The notes under the pieces were generated by a model. The model was not told where the DNA came from, did not search any database, and saw only the letters and a program-made list of their open reading frames with translations. A DNA stretch of 64,000 bases from Williamsia soli (GTDB lineage Bacteria; Actinomycetota; Actinomycetes; Mycobacteriales; Mycobacteriaceae): NCBI RefSeq assembly GCF_017377795.1, contig NZ_JAFRDR010000014.1, positions 62,001 to 126,000 of the forward strand, read 5' to 3'. Below, piece after piece: positions 25,425-34,520 of the stretch; position 1 is the first letter of the stretch; every line of letters starts with the position of its first letter. Made by a program: the position numbers and the translations under genes.

Positions 25425-26423
25425 TTGGTGAACACCAACAACCCCACAGGACCCACCGCTGGCGATGGGGGAGGGTGGTTCGACGACTTCGCCCCGCTAA
25501 CTCACCACGCCGACCCCAAGCAGGCCAGCGGCACCGCCGTCGGGGACACCACAGACGATGTCGGTACCCCCGACCCGGCATCGGGCGAGGCACTGGAGGA
25601 GACCGACACCCTCTCCGCGGTCTCCTCCAGTGCACCCACCCCACCCCCGGCCGCTGGGCCGGGGGAAGCCGATACCGACACCTTCGCCGCTCTCGCACCC
25701 GACGCAACGGGCTGGGAGTGGATCGGGGCAGAGCGGCCAGCTAGCTCCGATGCCGACTGGCAGACGGGCCCCACTGATCAGAGCCGTGCAGCGCACCCGG
25801 AGGAGCACTCCGGCACCGATGTCTTTCCATTGTCGGTGGGCGGGCCGCGACCCCTGCCGAGTCGCCGTCGGCGCTCTCTGCGCGGCTACGTGATCGCCGC
25901 GGCACTGTTGGCGGTGGTAGCGGTGGTGGCGGGAGTTGGTGCGTTCGTCGTGTTTTCCGGCGGCAGTAGTTCCGATGCCCCAGTCGCAGCTCAGACCACA
26001 CCCGAAGCACCGGCGACGCAAGCGGTGACTGCGCCCGCTGATCCGGACTGTCCTAATCGCACCGACGGGCCAGTCACCACCGGCCGCGATCCGGGTGGCA
26101 CCACGTCCGGACCGGCGGCGATCAAGGCGTTCGAATACGCGTACTTCGTGGACCGGTCCGGGGAGAAGGCCCGCCAAGTGGTTGCGCCGCTGGCACGTGT
26201 CCCGTCGGCCCAAGAGATCCAAGGCGGCCTCGACACCGGAGTCGCCCCGGGCACCGGTTACTGCCTCACCATCACCGACCGCACGGGCGGGCTGTGGGGG
26301 GTCGAGTTGACGGTCCTGCCCCCAGCGGGGGCCGAACCGCAAGTTCTGCGGCAACTCATCTCCACCGCCGTCGTCGACGGCCGGACTCTCATCACAGCCA
26401 TCACCAAAGACACCACCCAATAG
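25425..26423 (+). CDS. Single-pass membrane protein of the conjugation operon
   Basis: 332 residues, TTG 25425 or GTG 25428 start behind AAAGGAGG. The first 140 residues are acidic and Pro/Ala/Ser-rich, and probably cytoplasmic and disordered. RRRRSLR precedes one transmembrane helix (YVIAAALLAVVAVVAGVGAF, about 152-172). The outside part holds two cysteines (DPDCPN and GTGYCLTI) around an FEYAYFVDRSGEKARQ helix. This mixed fold looks like the NTF2-like accessory domains in actinobacterial type IV secretion operons. Function unknown; it is probably a structural part of the transfer machine. Confidence 0.65.
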   Translation: MVNTNNPTGPTAGDGGGWFDDFAPLTHHADPKQASGTAVGDTTDDVGTPDPASGEALEETDTLSAVSSSAPTPPPAAGPGEADTDTFAALAPDATGWEWIGAERPASSDADWQTGPTDQSRAAHPEEHSGTDVFPLSVGGPRPLPSRRRRSLRGYVIAAALLAVVAVVAGVGAFVVFSGGSSSDAPVAAQTTPEAPATQAVTAPADPDCPNRTDGPVTTGRDPGGTTSGPAAIKAFEYAYFVDRSGEKARQVVAPLARVPSAQEIQGGLDTGVAPGTGYCLTITDRTGGLWGVELTVLPPAGAEPQVLRQLISTAVVDGRTLITAITKDTTQ

Positions 26424-26487
26424 CGAGCCAGCCCACAGATTTCCTCGCTCGAATTGTTTCATCACTAACTGAAAGGCACTGCCCCAC

Positions 26488-27753
26488 ATGCAATCACCAC
26501 GAACGAACCTCACCTCCCACCAGCCGCCATGCGCACCGGTCTCGGCCCACCATCATCACCTGCCGATCCGTGTGCGGGTGGTCGCTGCCGCTGTAGTGGC
26601 GTCCGTGGGCATGGGCGCAGTCATGGCCGGCCCAGCGGTGGCTGATCCCGAGCAGCCAGGCGTCACCGACACCGCCCCCGCCGCACCCGAGCAGCCGGGC
26701 GTCACCGACCCCCAACCCGCCCCGGAGCCAGCACCCGAACCCGCGCCGGTTCCGGACTATCCGCAGGGCGTGCTGCCCTCGCCGCCGCAGGAAGTCGCCC
26801 CCGTGATCTGGGAGGCACCATCCGGTCCACCAGCCACCAGCTACGACCCGGCTCCGTCGGGCCCGATCCACGCACCCGTGCCGGCCGCACCGGTCGCCCC
26901 GAAGATCGTCGAGGACCCGGCCGCGAAGATCCGTATTGGCAACTTCGTGACCGATCGGCCTGCCGAGATCCCGCGCGACTACGCCGTGTCGATCAACGAG
27001 TACTCGGCATACGCCGAGGCGAAAATCGCCCAAGCGTTCCGATCGGTCGGATTCTCCGACGAGGAAGCCGACCGCCGTGCGGCGGCCGCCGTACTGGGTG
27101 GCGTGATCGGCGGCGTCGCCGGCGCGACCGCTGCCGGGGTCCCGGTCACCATCGCCGTCGGACTGTTCACCCTGCCTGCGGGTGCGGCAATCGGCGCGGC
27201 CATCGGGTCGGCCGTTCCGCCGCAGCCGTTCAACATCGGGACGGGCGCACTGATCGGTCTCGGCGCCGGCGCAGCAGTGGCCGGGGGAGCCGGAGCAGTC
27301 GCCGCTGTCATCGGAGGCACCACGGGCGCGATCATCGGCGCCGCGCTCGGATACGCCCTGGGCGCTGGTGATCCCAACGCCAACCCAGCCGCACCGTGGG
27401 AGACCCCGCCGCCCGCACCCGCGCCTGCTCCCGCTCCGCTGCCGAACCCCGGCGCCAATCAGTACGAGCTGGTGCTCGACGCCCCGACCGCGTCCGATGC
27501 CGGACTCCCGGCCGTGGACTACACGGTCAACACCGCTGGGGACGTGAACTTCTCGGCCAACATCGCCGGCATCCCACATGTGGAGGCCGGGTGGACCGCC
27601 GAACAGGCTGCGCAGCCGTATGAGGTCTTGGGCCCGTGGGCCGAGCCCACGAAACAGGCGGTGGCCTCGGTGACCAAGCAGGTCAGCGACGGCCTCACCT
27701 CGATGGTCGACGGGCTGCACATCGCCTATCCGCAGACCGTGCCTGCGCTGTAA
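26488..27753 (+). CDS. Secreted or membrane-inserting Gly/Ala-rich protein
   Basis: 421 residues. A signal peptide runs to about residue 52 (VVAAAVVASVGMGAVMAGPA, cleavage near AVA-DP). Two near-identical EQPGVTD repeats and a Pro/Glu-rich linker follow. The middle (about 195-290) is a series of Gly- and Ala-rich hydrophobic segments such as LGGVIGGVAGATAAGV and GAAIGAAIGSAV, a glycine-zipper pattern seen in proteins that insert into membranes or form oligomers. The C-terminus is hydrophilic. It follows the previous gene by 65 nt. I know no named family; an envelope-spanning part of the mating channel is a possibility. Confidence 0.55.
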   Translation: MQSPRTNLTSHQPPCAPVSAHHHHLPIRVRVVAAAVVASVGMGAVMAGPAVADPEQPGVTDTAPAAPEQPGVTDPQPAPEPAPEPAPVPDYPQGVLPSPPQEVAPVIWEAPSGPPATSYDPAPSGPIHAPVPAAPVAPKIVEDPAAKIRIGNFVTDRPAEIPRDYAVSINEYSAYAEAKIAQAFRSVGFSDEEADRRAAAAVLGGVIGGVAGATAAGVPVTIAVGLFTLPAGAAIGAAIGSAVPPQPFNIGTGALIGLGAGAAVAGGAGAVAAVIGGTTGAIIGAALGYALGAGDPNANPAAPWETPPPAPAPAPAPLPNPGANQYELVLDAPTASDAGLPAVDYTVNTAGDVNFSANIAGIPHVEAGWTAEQAAQPYEVLGPWAEPTKQAVASVTKQVSDGLTSMVDGLHIAYPQTVPAL

Positions 27754-27798
27754 CCAGCTGACAACTGCGGCAATTCAGACGACCAAGGGAGGGACCCG

Positions 27799-28542
27799 AT
27801 GAGTACACCAGCAGCATCGAACCGATGGGGCTGGCTCGACGCATCCACCGATGATCGGCCCGCAGCACCAGTGGTGGCGCTGCCACCGCGGCGTCGGCCG
27901 GCTCGCACCGTGGTGGTGGTCGGCGCGGCGGGCGGTGCCGGTACCAGTGTCCTGTCCGTCCTGGCCGCCGATGCCCGAGCAGCGGCAGGTCAGCACGCGG
28001 TCTGGATTGATCGCTCGGCCACTGGTGACGCGGCCAACCGGATCACTACACCTGACGGATCAGACGCTGGGGTGCGTAGCGTCTCTGGCGCAGAGTTGCT
28101 CACCGGTGAGCGCGGCTCGCTCTCAGAGGTCGTCGAGACCGCACCGGTAGGGGCGTCGATCGTTCTCGACGCCGGCGTTCTCGACGACCCGGCGCGGTGG
28201 CCGGGCGAGGTATCGGTGGTGCTGATCATCGCTGCCCGCCCAGACACCGCCAACCGATCCAAGGCTGCTCTGGCCGCGCTCGATGTCGCCGGACTCCTCG
28301 AGCACGCCACCGTAGTGGTGTCGTGCCTGGACCCGTGGGCAGCGCATCTGGTGGGCCACCGGCTCACCGATGCGCTGTCGCGCCGCGCCGGACGAGTCCT
28401 GCTGTGGGACTACGACCCACACCTGGGATCGGGAGGCCCGATCGATCCGGCCCAGTTGGCGTCCTCGACAACTCTGCTGCTCTCACGGCTGGAGCAGCCC
28501 CATCTCGACGATGCCGGGTCCGTCACGGGGGAGCAGTCATGA
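27799..28542 (+). CDS. MinD/ParA-like P-loop protein with degenerate Walker A
   Basis: 247 residues. VVVVGAAGGAGTSVLSVL (about 37-54) sits where a ParA/MinD P-loop should be, but the Gly-Lys-Thr is replaced by Gly-Thr-Ser, so the key Lys is missing. Later strands keep the fold: HAVWIDRSATGD, ASIVLDAGVLDD and EVSVVLIIAARPD. ATP hydrolysis is doubtful. The stop overlaps the next gene (ATGA), which encodes a second such protein, so the two probably form a heteromer. Paired MinD-like proteins occur in actinobacterial secretion loci. Confidence 0.6.
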   Translation: MSTPAASNRWGWLDASTDDRPAAPVVALPPRRRPARTVVVVGAAGGAGTSVLSVLAADARAAAGQHAVWIDRSATGDAANRITTPDGSDAGVRSVSGAELLTGERGSLSEVVETAPVGASIVLDAGVLDDPARWPGEVSVVLIIAARPDTANRSKAALAALDVAGLLEHATVVVSCLDPWAAHLVGHRLTDALSRRAGRVLLWDYDPHLGSGGPIDPAQLASSTTLLLSRLEQPHLDDAGSVTGEQS

Positions 28543-29129
28543 GTGCCGCCTACGACCACTACCCTGAGCAATCCGCCAGCGGCGAAACCCGATGGCGGCG
28601 TGAGCCCTTGCCGGTCACCGGGCCGTACCCGCCGTTGTTTGCGGTGCTGGGTGCCCACGGTTTCGCCGGCACCACCACCGTGGCCCAGATGTGGGCACCA
28701 GCCGCCGACACCGGACAGAGCTGGCCCGCTCATCCCGGGACCACACAACTGGTGCTGGTATGCGCGCGAGCGAACATGGCCGGGTTGCGGCGGGCCGCGG
28801 CCGTGCTGCGCGCCGTCGACCAAGCACCGCCGGGTGTGCAGGTGTGCGGACTAATCCTGACCGCCGCCCGGCCAGGCAAAACACCCAAAGACATTGCCCG
28901 CTACGCCGGGACGGTCGCCGAACTCGTCCCACACCGCTACGACCTGGATTGGTTCGAGCCGCTGATGTGCCACGCAGACACCCACCGGCTCCCTCAGTGG
29001 TCGCCCGCCGACCCACCACCGGCCAAGAAAGACGTCTGGCCCCAGTTGGTGCCACCTCAAATAGCCGAAGTCGGGCAGCAGATCTGCACCGACCTGCGCA
29101 CCGACCACCACCCCCACACCACCGCTTAA
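28539..29129 (+). CDS. Second P-loop-like protein of the conjugation operon
   Basis: 196 residues from ATG 28539 (GGGGGAG upstream). LFAVLGAHGFAGTTTVAQMW (about 33-52) imitates a deviant Walker A, again without the Lys. TQLVLVCARANMAGLRRAAAVL is the strand-helix pair after it (quoted in part: LVLVCARANMAGL), and VCGLILTAARPGKTP fits the third strand. The C-terminus (YDLDWFEPLMC) is acidic/aromatic. It overlaps the preceding MinD-like gene, so it is probably its partner. Confidence 0.55.
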   Translation: MSAAYDHYPEQSASGETRWRREPLPVTGPYPPLFAVLGAHGFAGTTTVAQMWAPAADTGQSWPAHPGTTQLVLVCARANMAGLRRAAAVLRAVDQAPPGVQVCGLILTAARPGKTPKDIARYAGTVAELVPHRYDLDWFEPLMCHADTHRLPQWSPADPPPAKKDVWPQLVPPQIAEVGQQICTDLRTDHHPHTTA

Positions 29130-29155
29130 CCAACAACAGGAAAGAGGAACCACCC

Positions 29156-29455
29156 ATGAACAGTGTTCTTACCCAGGTCAATACACACCTGATGATCGTC
29201 ATCGCCGATGGACCGACTCAACCCCAACCCGCACCGCCGCCCGGGTCCGACAAGTTCCTGACCATCGTGTCGTGGGTGGGGTGGGGCGCGATGCTCGTCG
29301 CGATCCTGGCGCTGGTCGTCGCCGGTGCGAGGTTCGGGTTCCAGAAGTCGCACGGCGGCGCCACCAATGAAGAGGCCGGCAAGGTCGGCTGGACCCTGGT
29401 CGGTTGCGTGCTCATCGCTATCGCCGGGTCCCTCGTCGGTGCTCTCGTCGGATAA
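29156..29455 (+). CDS. VirB2/TrbC-like pilin subunit
   Basis: 99 residues from ATG 29156 (GGAAAGAGG upstream). After a short N-terminus and a Pro-rich linker there are two transmembrane helices: FLTIVSWVGWGAMLVAILAL (about 46-65) and VGWTLVGCVLIAIAGSLVGA (about 78-97). They are joined by a short charged loop RFGFQKSHGG. Size, two helices and position match the major pilin subunit of type IV secretion systems in Gram-positive bacteria. It sits before further small membrane proteins and the VirB6-like channel. Confidence 0.65.
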   Translation: MNSVLTQVNTHLMIVIADGPTQPQPAPPPGSDKFLTIVSWVGWGAMLVAILALVVAGARFGFQKSHGGATNEEAGKVGWTLVGCVLIAIAGSLVGALVG

Positions 29456-29491
29456 CCCCTATCACCATCAAGAGAAGGGAAGGGGCAATGG

Positions 29492-29737
29492 ATGACGACA
29501 AGCGTTGTGGCCGAGGGAATCACCGTAAGCGATCTGGCGGAGTTTTGGACCGCAGCGTCGTGGCTGGTGTGGTTCGGGTGTCTGATCGCGATCCTGCGGA
29601 TCGTCTGGCTCGGCGGACTGCTGTACGAAGCCCGCAAGAGCGGCAACTCCGATGGCATCGAAGGAATCGTCGCCCAACTGATCGGGATCTGCCTCATGAC
29701 CAGCGCCGCGGGTATCGCCACCGCGTTGCTGTCGTAG
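29492..29737 (+). CDS. Small two-helix membrane protein of the conjugation operon
   Basis: 81 residues, ATG 29492 behind GAAGGGAAGGGG. Two hydrophobic helices: FWTAASWLVWFGCLIAILRI (about 18-37) and IVAQLIGICLMTSAAGIATA (about 58-77). The loop between carries EARKSGNSDG. It could be a second pilin-like or channel subunit. It overlaps the upstream part of the lipoprotein frame. Confidence 0.6.
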   Translation: MTTSVVAEGITVSDLAEFWTAASWLVWFGCLIAILRIVWLGGLLYEARKSGNSDGIEGIVAQLIGICLMTSAAGIATALLS

Positions 29738-30354
29738 TAGGTCTTGCCGTCGCGGCCCTGGTACTCGCTACCGGCTGCGGCGAGGCCACCGACGACGCGC
29801 CGGCCAGCACGTCGGCGATGCAGGTCGATCCGAGGACGCCGCCGACGAACGTGCAGTGGACCACCTACGCGGGCATGTCCATTCCGCAGGCCGATCAAGG
29901 ACCCCAGGCGAGCCAGCAGACCGTGTCACCGACCGGCTATCAGCACAACGGACCTGGGGCGGGTCTGGCCGCGATCTCGGCGACCATCCGCATGTCGGTG
30001 GCGCCCGATCAGGAGTGGGCGCAGATCGCCGGTGCGCTCGCTGCTCCCGGACCGGGCCGCGACAGTTGGTCTTTGGAGCGAACGCAAATCTCCATCACCA
30101 GCGCAGTCCCCGACGGGCAGGCACCTCAGGTACTCGGCTACCTCGTCGACGACTACACCCCAGAGCGGGCCGTCATCTCAATCATCACCTCCAATCCCGA
30201 CCGGTCGCTGACCTCAACGACCACGACCGTGGCCTGGTCTCCGCCCGGCGATTGGCGGCGGGTGTTACCGGATCCGAACGCACCCAACCCGGTCAATCCG
30301 GTGAAGGCGCTCGATGCGGTTCCGCCGCAGATGATTCCGCTCACTGCCCCCTAA
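29578..30354 (+). CDS. Lipoprotein of the conjugation operon, start unclear
   Basis: The useful part begins near 29725 with VAVVVGLAVAALVLATGCGE, a lipoprotein signal with lipobox LATGC. About 200 residues follow the Cys, with strands such as LAAISATIRMSV, the helix DQEWAQIAGALAAPG, and AVISIITSNPDRS. No ATG, GTG or TTG lies close to the signal in this frame. The nearest GTG (29578) would add about 50 Arg-rich residues inside the previous gene. A sequence error, an unusual start or a minus-one frameshift from the previous gene are options. It is probably an extracellular-face part of the transfer complex. Confidence 0.55.
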   Translation: MSDRDPADRLARRTAVRSPQERQLRWHRRNRRPTDRDLPHDQRRGYRHRVAVVVGLAVAALVLATGCGEATDDAPASTSAMQVDPRTPPTNVQWTTYAGMSIPQADQGPQASQQTVSPTGYQHNGPGAGLAAISATIRMSVAPDQEWAQIAGALAAPGPGRDSWSLERTQISITSAVPDGQAPQVLGYLVDDYTPERAVISIITSNPDRSLTSTTTTVAWSPPGDWRRVLPDPNAPNPVNPVKALDAVPPQMIPLTAP

Positions 30355-30381
30355 CACCATCACCTCAAAGGAGAAACGACG

Positions 30382-31209
30382 ATGGGCACACCCCTGGCCG
30401 CCATGCCACCGGAGGACGATCAGCAGCGCTGGTACCGGCGCCCGCTCTGGCTGATCCTGCTCACAGCGATTGTGGTCGCGGCGCTGGTCGCTGCCGTCGT
30501 TGCAATCACCGGCGGCGACAATGACGACGCCGCACCTCCGCCTGCCACTGCCCCGTCGACTCCATCGGCCAGCAACGGGCAGGACGGGTACCTCCCCGAC
30601 ACCGTCGACAGGTTCGGGCAGCAGATCCGGGTGCCGCGTGACCCGGCCGGACTTGCGTTGCCGCAACGCCCGGTCACCTCGCAGCGAGGGCTCAACGATG
30701 CCGCTGTTGGCCTTCAGTGGCAGCGGCTGTACGGCTTTGGTGCCGCCGTCTTTTCGACGTCGGACGGGCCTCGCAGTATCAGTCCGGATGGCCTGGCCGA
30801 AGGCATTGCCCAGACTCCGCAGGGGTCCGTGATTGCCGCCAGTCAGATCATGGCCCGCGCCTATTACGGGCCGCCTGAGGTCAGGATGCGAGTGCTGGCC
30901 CAGCAGGTTATCGGGCCCGAGTCGGCCAAGCAGATGATCCGTGACCTCACCATGCCCGACCGGCAATACGCACTCGATCGGTTCGTCAAGATCGACGAGC
31001 AATATTCCGACACCTTTTCCCGGATCTCCTTGGCCACCGGCCCGAAACCGAACAGCGACTACCCCTCCGGCCAGTACTACGGCGTATCCACCTTCGTCAT
31101 GGTCTGGGACGACGGTCAGTGGAAATGGCGTATCCCCGACGATGGTTTCACCACCGCGACGGGCGACACCCGAACCGAATCGGTAGCGGGGTGGACCCAG
31201 TGGCAATGA
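30382..31209 (+). CDS. Single-pass membrane protein, conjugation accessory
   Basis: 275 residues, ATG 30382 behind AAAGGAGAAACG. A short cytoplasmic part (RWYRRPLW) is followed by one helix, LILLTAIVVAALVAAVVAIT (about 24-43), then a Pro/Ser linker and an outside domain of about 200 residues rich in Gln and aromatic residues (QRLYGFGAAVFSTSDGP, GQYYGVSTFVMVWDDGQWKW). A VirB8-like or TraH-like periplasm-equivalent scaffold is one possibility. The stop overlaps the next start (ATGA). Confidence 0.6.
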   Translation: MGTPLAAMPPEDDQQRWYRRPLWLILLTAIVVAALVAAVVAITGGDNDDAAPPPATAPSTPSASNGQDGYLPDTVDRFGQQIRVPRDPAGLALPQRPVTSQRGLNDAAVGLQWQRLYGFGAAVFSTSDGPRSISPDGLAEGIAQTPQGSVIAASQIMARAYYGPPEVRMRVLAQQVIGPESAKQMIRDLTMPDRQYALDRFVKIDEQYSDTFSRISLATGPKPNSDYPSGQYYGVSTFVMVWDDGQWKWRIPDDGFTTATGDTRTESVAGWTQWQ

Positions 31210-32771
31210 CGGCCGTCGCGCCATCTCAAGGCCGCACCTCTGCGTCCTGGCTACGGCGCCTGGCGCTGGTCGCGATCGCGGCACTGGCTCTGGTCGTAGT
31301 TGCCCCGGCACTGCCGACTCCGCTAACCGGTGCCGGTACCGCGCGGGCGGTCGACGCCTGCGACGTGGTCGGAGCTGTTGTAGGCGCCGTGGTACCAGGT
31401 GCCGGCGACGAAACGTGCGATGCCGTAGGCGATGTGGCAGGTGCGGTCACTGACCCGGGCGGGACGATTAAGGAAGCCGCCAACGATGGCTTCAAGTCGA
31501 TGACTGAGTCGTTGCTCACCGGGTTCTCGACGATGCTGCAGAAGTCGTTGACCTGGTTCATCGAACTGCCGACGCCAAAGGCCCAGCAGTGGGAACCGGT
31601 GCAGAAGATCCAGGAATGGACACTGCAGATCCAGATTCTCGGGCTGGTGATTTCCATCATCGCCGGGGGTATCCGGTTGCAGCTGGCCCGCAAACAGCAG
31701 ATCTACGCCGAGGGCGAGGAGCTGTTCCATTCGCTGATGCGGGCCGTGTTCGGTGCCTGGATGTTTGGGGCGATGATGATCGGCCTCACCGCCGGCGTCG
31801 ACCGCATCTCGACCAAACTCCTCGAGTTGGGGGCCTCCGGCGAGGCCCCCGTGAACATGGCCAAAAACATGTTCCAAACCGGGCCGATGCTAGGTCAGCT
31901 CGGGGTGGGTTTAATGTTTGTGATCGCGATCATCGGCATCCTGGGTGCCGTCCTGCAGGCGATCATTCTCGTTGCCCGCCAATCGATGCTGATCGTGGTC
32001 GTGTCGATTCTGCCGATCATCGGGGCGGCGTCCGGAACGAAGATCGGCAAGAACGCGTTCTCGAAGACGATCTCTTGGACCATTGCCTTGCTGCTGTGGA
32101 AACCGGTGGCGGCGTTGACCTATGCGGTCGCGTTCCAACTGGCCGGAACCGGCTCTGAAGATGGCACCCAGATCTTGTACGGAGTACTGCTGCTCTCGCT
32201 GGCAGCGGCGGTGCTGCCGATGCTGACCAAACTGGTCTCCGGCGGCATGGCGATGTCCGGCGGCTCCGGGTTGCAAGCAGCCGCAATGACGATGGGCGTG
32301 GTCGCTGCCGTCGGCGGCCTGGCCGCCACCGGCGGCGCGAGCGCCGGAGCAGGCGCAGGAGCTGGTGCCGGTACGGGTGTCGGCGCGGGTGGTCCGACCG
32401 CCGGGCAGGCAGGCGCGGGCGGCGGATCCACCGGTGGCGGCGGGGTGACCCGCGGCGGCGGCGACTCCGGCGGCGGAGGCGGCGGAGGCGGTGGTGGTGG
32501 CGCTCCCGACGGCGGTCAGGGCGGTCCGCCCGCTGGCGGCCGCAGCACCCCGCCACCCCCATCAGCGACCTCGGGCAGCGGCACAGAAGCCTCACCCGCC
32601 GGCGGCGGCAATTCCAGCGGCAGCACCAGTAGTGGCGGTCCCGGCGGGGGCGGGGGCGGGTCGACGGTCTCTGAGGCGATGAGCACCGTCTCGTCCTCGA
32701 TGCAAATGTCCCAAGCCGCGGAGGACTTCTTCAACGAAGAGGCCCCCGCCATGGCTGGCGATCCCCGATGA
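31206..32771 (+). CDS. VirB6/TrbL-like polytopic membrane channel protein
   Basis: 521 residues from ATG 31206. A signal-like helix (LALVAIAALALVVVAPAL) is followed by an amphipathic region and then about six hydrophobic segments between 140 and 370, for example ILGLVISIIAGGI, LMRAVFGAWMFGAMMIGLTA, LMFVIAIIGILGAVLQAIIL, MLIVVVSILPIIGAASG and ILYGVLLLSLAAAVLP. The C-terminal 140 residues are almost entirely Gly, Ala, Ser and Pro with long Gly runs. This is the shape of the inner-membrane channel (VirB6/TrbL) in actinobacterial type IV secretion systems. Confidence 0.75.
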   Translation: MTAVAPSQGRTSASWLRRLALVAIAALALVVVAPALPTPLTGAGTARAVDACDVVGAVVGAVVPGAGDETCDAVGDVAGAVTDPGGTIKEAANDGFKSMTESLLTGFSTMLQKSLTWFIELPTPKAQQWEPVQKIQEWTLQIQILGLVISIIAGGIRLQLARKQQIYAEGEELFHSLMRAVFGAWMFGAMMIGLTAGVDRISTKLLELGASGEAPVNMAKNMFQTGPMLGQLGVGLMFVIAIIGILGAVLQAIILVARQSMLIVVVSILPIIGAASGTKIGKNAFSKTISWTIALLLWKPVAALTYAVAFQLAGTGSEDGTQILYGVLLLSLAAAVLPMLTKLVSGGMAMSGGSGLQAAAMTMGVVAAVGGLAATGGASAGAGAGAGAGTGVGAGGPTAGQAGAGGGSTGGGGVTRGGGDSGGGGGGGGGGGAPDGGQGGPPAGGRSTPPPPSATSGSGTEASPAGGGNSSGSTSSGGPGGGGGGSTVSEAMSTVSSSMQMSQAAEDFFNEEAPAMAGDPR

Positions 32772-32992
32772 AGCAACCACCGATGGGCATAGGTAAGGCC
32801 CTGCACATCACAGCCACTCCGCTGCGCGTGGCCGCCGCGATCGCGACGGTTCTGCTCCTGATCGCGGGTTTTGCACCCCTGCCTGCGGCACTGGTGCTCG
32901 CGCTCTACGCAGCTGCACTGCTCGTCGCCGGGGCCGGTATGGCGGCGCAGCGCTACCGCAACAGCACTGACATCGAAGGGACGGACCAATGA
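32768..32992 (+). CDS. Small two-helix membrane protein
   Basis: 74 residues, overlapping both neighbours by ATGA. Two helices, VAAAIATVLLLIAGFAPLPA and LVLALYAAALLVAGAGMAAQ, in a tight hairpin, then a short charged tail. A protein of this size directly before SCO6880 resembles the PrgI-type component of Gram-positive type IV secretion systems. Confidence 0.6.
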   Translation: MKQPPMGIGKALHITATPLRVAAAIATVLLLIAGFAPLPAALVLALYAAALLVAGAGMAAQRYRNSTDIEGTDQ

Positions 32993-34482
32993 GCGAGGTA
33001 CACGCCAACAACGCGCTGATTCTGTACGGGCGGTGGGAGAAACCCCGAACCACCGGCCTCTACGGAATGACCTGGGGTGTCACCGTTTTCGCCGGGATCC
33101 TAGTGATTCTCAATATCGGGGTGTTCTGGTTTACCCGGTCGCTGCCTGCGACCGGCATCTTGCTGGCGGCCTCAGCGCTGCTGGTCGGTCCGATGGTCAT
33201 CACGATCGGTGGCCGCACAGGGTGGGAGTTGATGATTTTGCGTACCCAGTTCCAGTGGTCGAAATGGCGCGGGGAAACCCTCTTCCGAGGGGGAGCGTTC
33301 GGCGCAGTCCCCGGGATCGGGCGGATGCCTGGCATCGCCGGAGATACCCGCCTCTACGAATACGAACTCCGCAACGGCGAGCGGTTCGGTCTGGTGCACC
33401 TGAAAGCGAAAAACCACTTCGCGGTGTCCTTTTCGATCCAGTCACGCGGCCAAGAACGCGTCGACCAGCATCAGATCAACGACTGGGTGCTCGGATGGGG
33501 CGACTTTCTGGCCCAGCTCGGCAGCTCCCGGGGCGCGGTCGGGGCGTGCGTAGTCGTCGAATCAGTCCCCGACAACCGCACCCGCATCTCCGCTGAAGTC
33601 AAACGCATCACCCACCCGTCGGCGCCGGCCTACGCCAAGCAGGTGATGGCAGAAACAGCCATGCACTCCTCATCGGCCGTCGTACGCTCAGAGGTTCGTC
33701 TGACCCTGACCTTCGGGCGTCTGCGCGAGGCTGCGGGCAAAGAGGTCGCCGACCAGGCCGCCGAGATCGGGCGGCGAATGTCGACGCTGATGGCCGCGGC
33801 AGCACGGGCCGGCCTGGAGGCCACGCCGATGACGCCGGGGGAGTGGTGTGTGGCCCCGACCCGGGCCTACAACCCGCAGCTGACCGAGGACCTCGAAGCG
33901 ATCGCCGGGACCGGCAGCGAAGACCAGCTGCATTGGGAAGCCGCAGGTCCGGTTACTGCGGTCAACAAGTGGGATCACTGGGTGCACAACGGGTACCGGT
34001 CGATCACCTGGGAAATGGCGACCGCCCCCGCCGGACAGGTCCCGGCGCACGTGCTGCGCCCACTGCTGATTCCCCGGGCCGACGTGCGCCGCAAGCGGAT
34101 CGCCATCATCTACCGCGTCCACAACACCGCCGAAGCGGTCAAGCTCGTCGACTCCGACTACCGCGAGGCCCTCGCCGCCGAACAGTCGAAAAAGGGTGTG
34201 GTGTCCGCGGCCGCGACCGTACGGGTGGAAAACACCAACGCCGCCCGCCGCGAACAGGCCACCGGCGCTGGGCTGACCCGGTTCGGAATGCTCGTGACCG
34301 CCACCGTCGCACCCGATGAGGACCTGCCCTCGATCCGTGCCGAGATCGAAGGCATGGCCGACGGCGCCCACATCGGATTGCGCCGCTGCTACGGCTACCA
34401 GGACGCCGCCTTCGCTGGCGCTCTAGGGATCGGGATCATCCTGCCCGAATACGCCTCGACCAGCTCCAAAGTCTCCGCCTAG
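32989..34482 (+). CDS. SCO6880-family type IV secretion protein
   Basis: 497 residues. Two or three hydrophobic helices lie near the N-terminus (WGVTVFAGILVILNIGVFW, TGILLAASALLVGPMVIT). A soluble domain follows with FGLVHLKAKNHFAVSFSIQS and helices such as KEVADQAAEIGRRMSTLMAA. The C-terminus has LIPRADVRRKRIAIIYRVHN and MLVTATVAPDEDL. This layout fits the SCO6880 family of Streptomyces and relatives, which act together with the VirB4-like ATPase encoded next and correspond to its N-terminal half plus a membrane anchor. The gap to VirB4 is 38 nt. Confidence 0.8.
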   Translation: MSEVHANNALILYGRWEKPRTTGLYGMTWGVTVFAGILVILNIGVFWFTRSLPATGILLAASALLVGPMVITIGGRTGWELMILRTQFQWSKWRGETLFRGGAFGAVPGIGRMPGIAGDTRLYEYELRNGERFGLVHLKAKNHFAVSFSIQSRGQERVDQHQINDWVLGWGDFLAQLGSSRGAVGACVVVESVPDNRTRISAEVKRITHPSAPAYAKQVMAETAMHSSSAVVRSEVRLTLTFGRLREAAGKEVADQAAEIGRRMSTLMAAAARAGLEATPMTPGEWCVAPTRAYNPQLTEDLEAIAGTGSEDQLHWEAAGPVTAVNKWDHWVHNGYRSITWEMATAPAGQVPAHVLRPLLIPRADVRRKRIAIIYRVHNTAEAVKLVDSDYREALAAEQSKKGVVSAAATVRVENTNAARREQATGAGLTRFGMLVTATVAPDEDLPSIRAEIEGMADGAHIGLRRCYGYQDAAFAGALGIGIILPEYASTSSKVSA

Positions 34483-34520
34483 ACACCGTTGCTGTTTCTC
34501 GCGAGAAAGAAGGCTCACCA

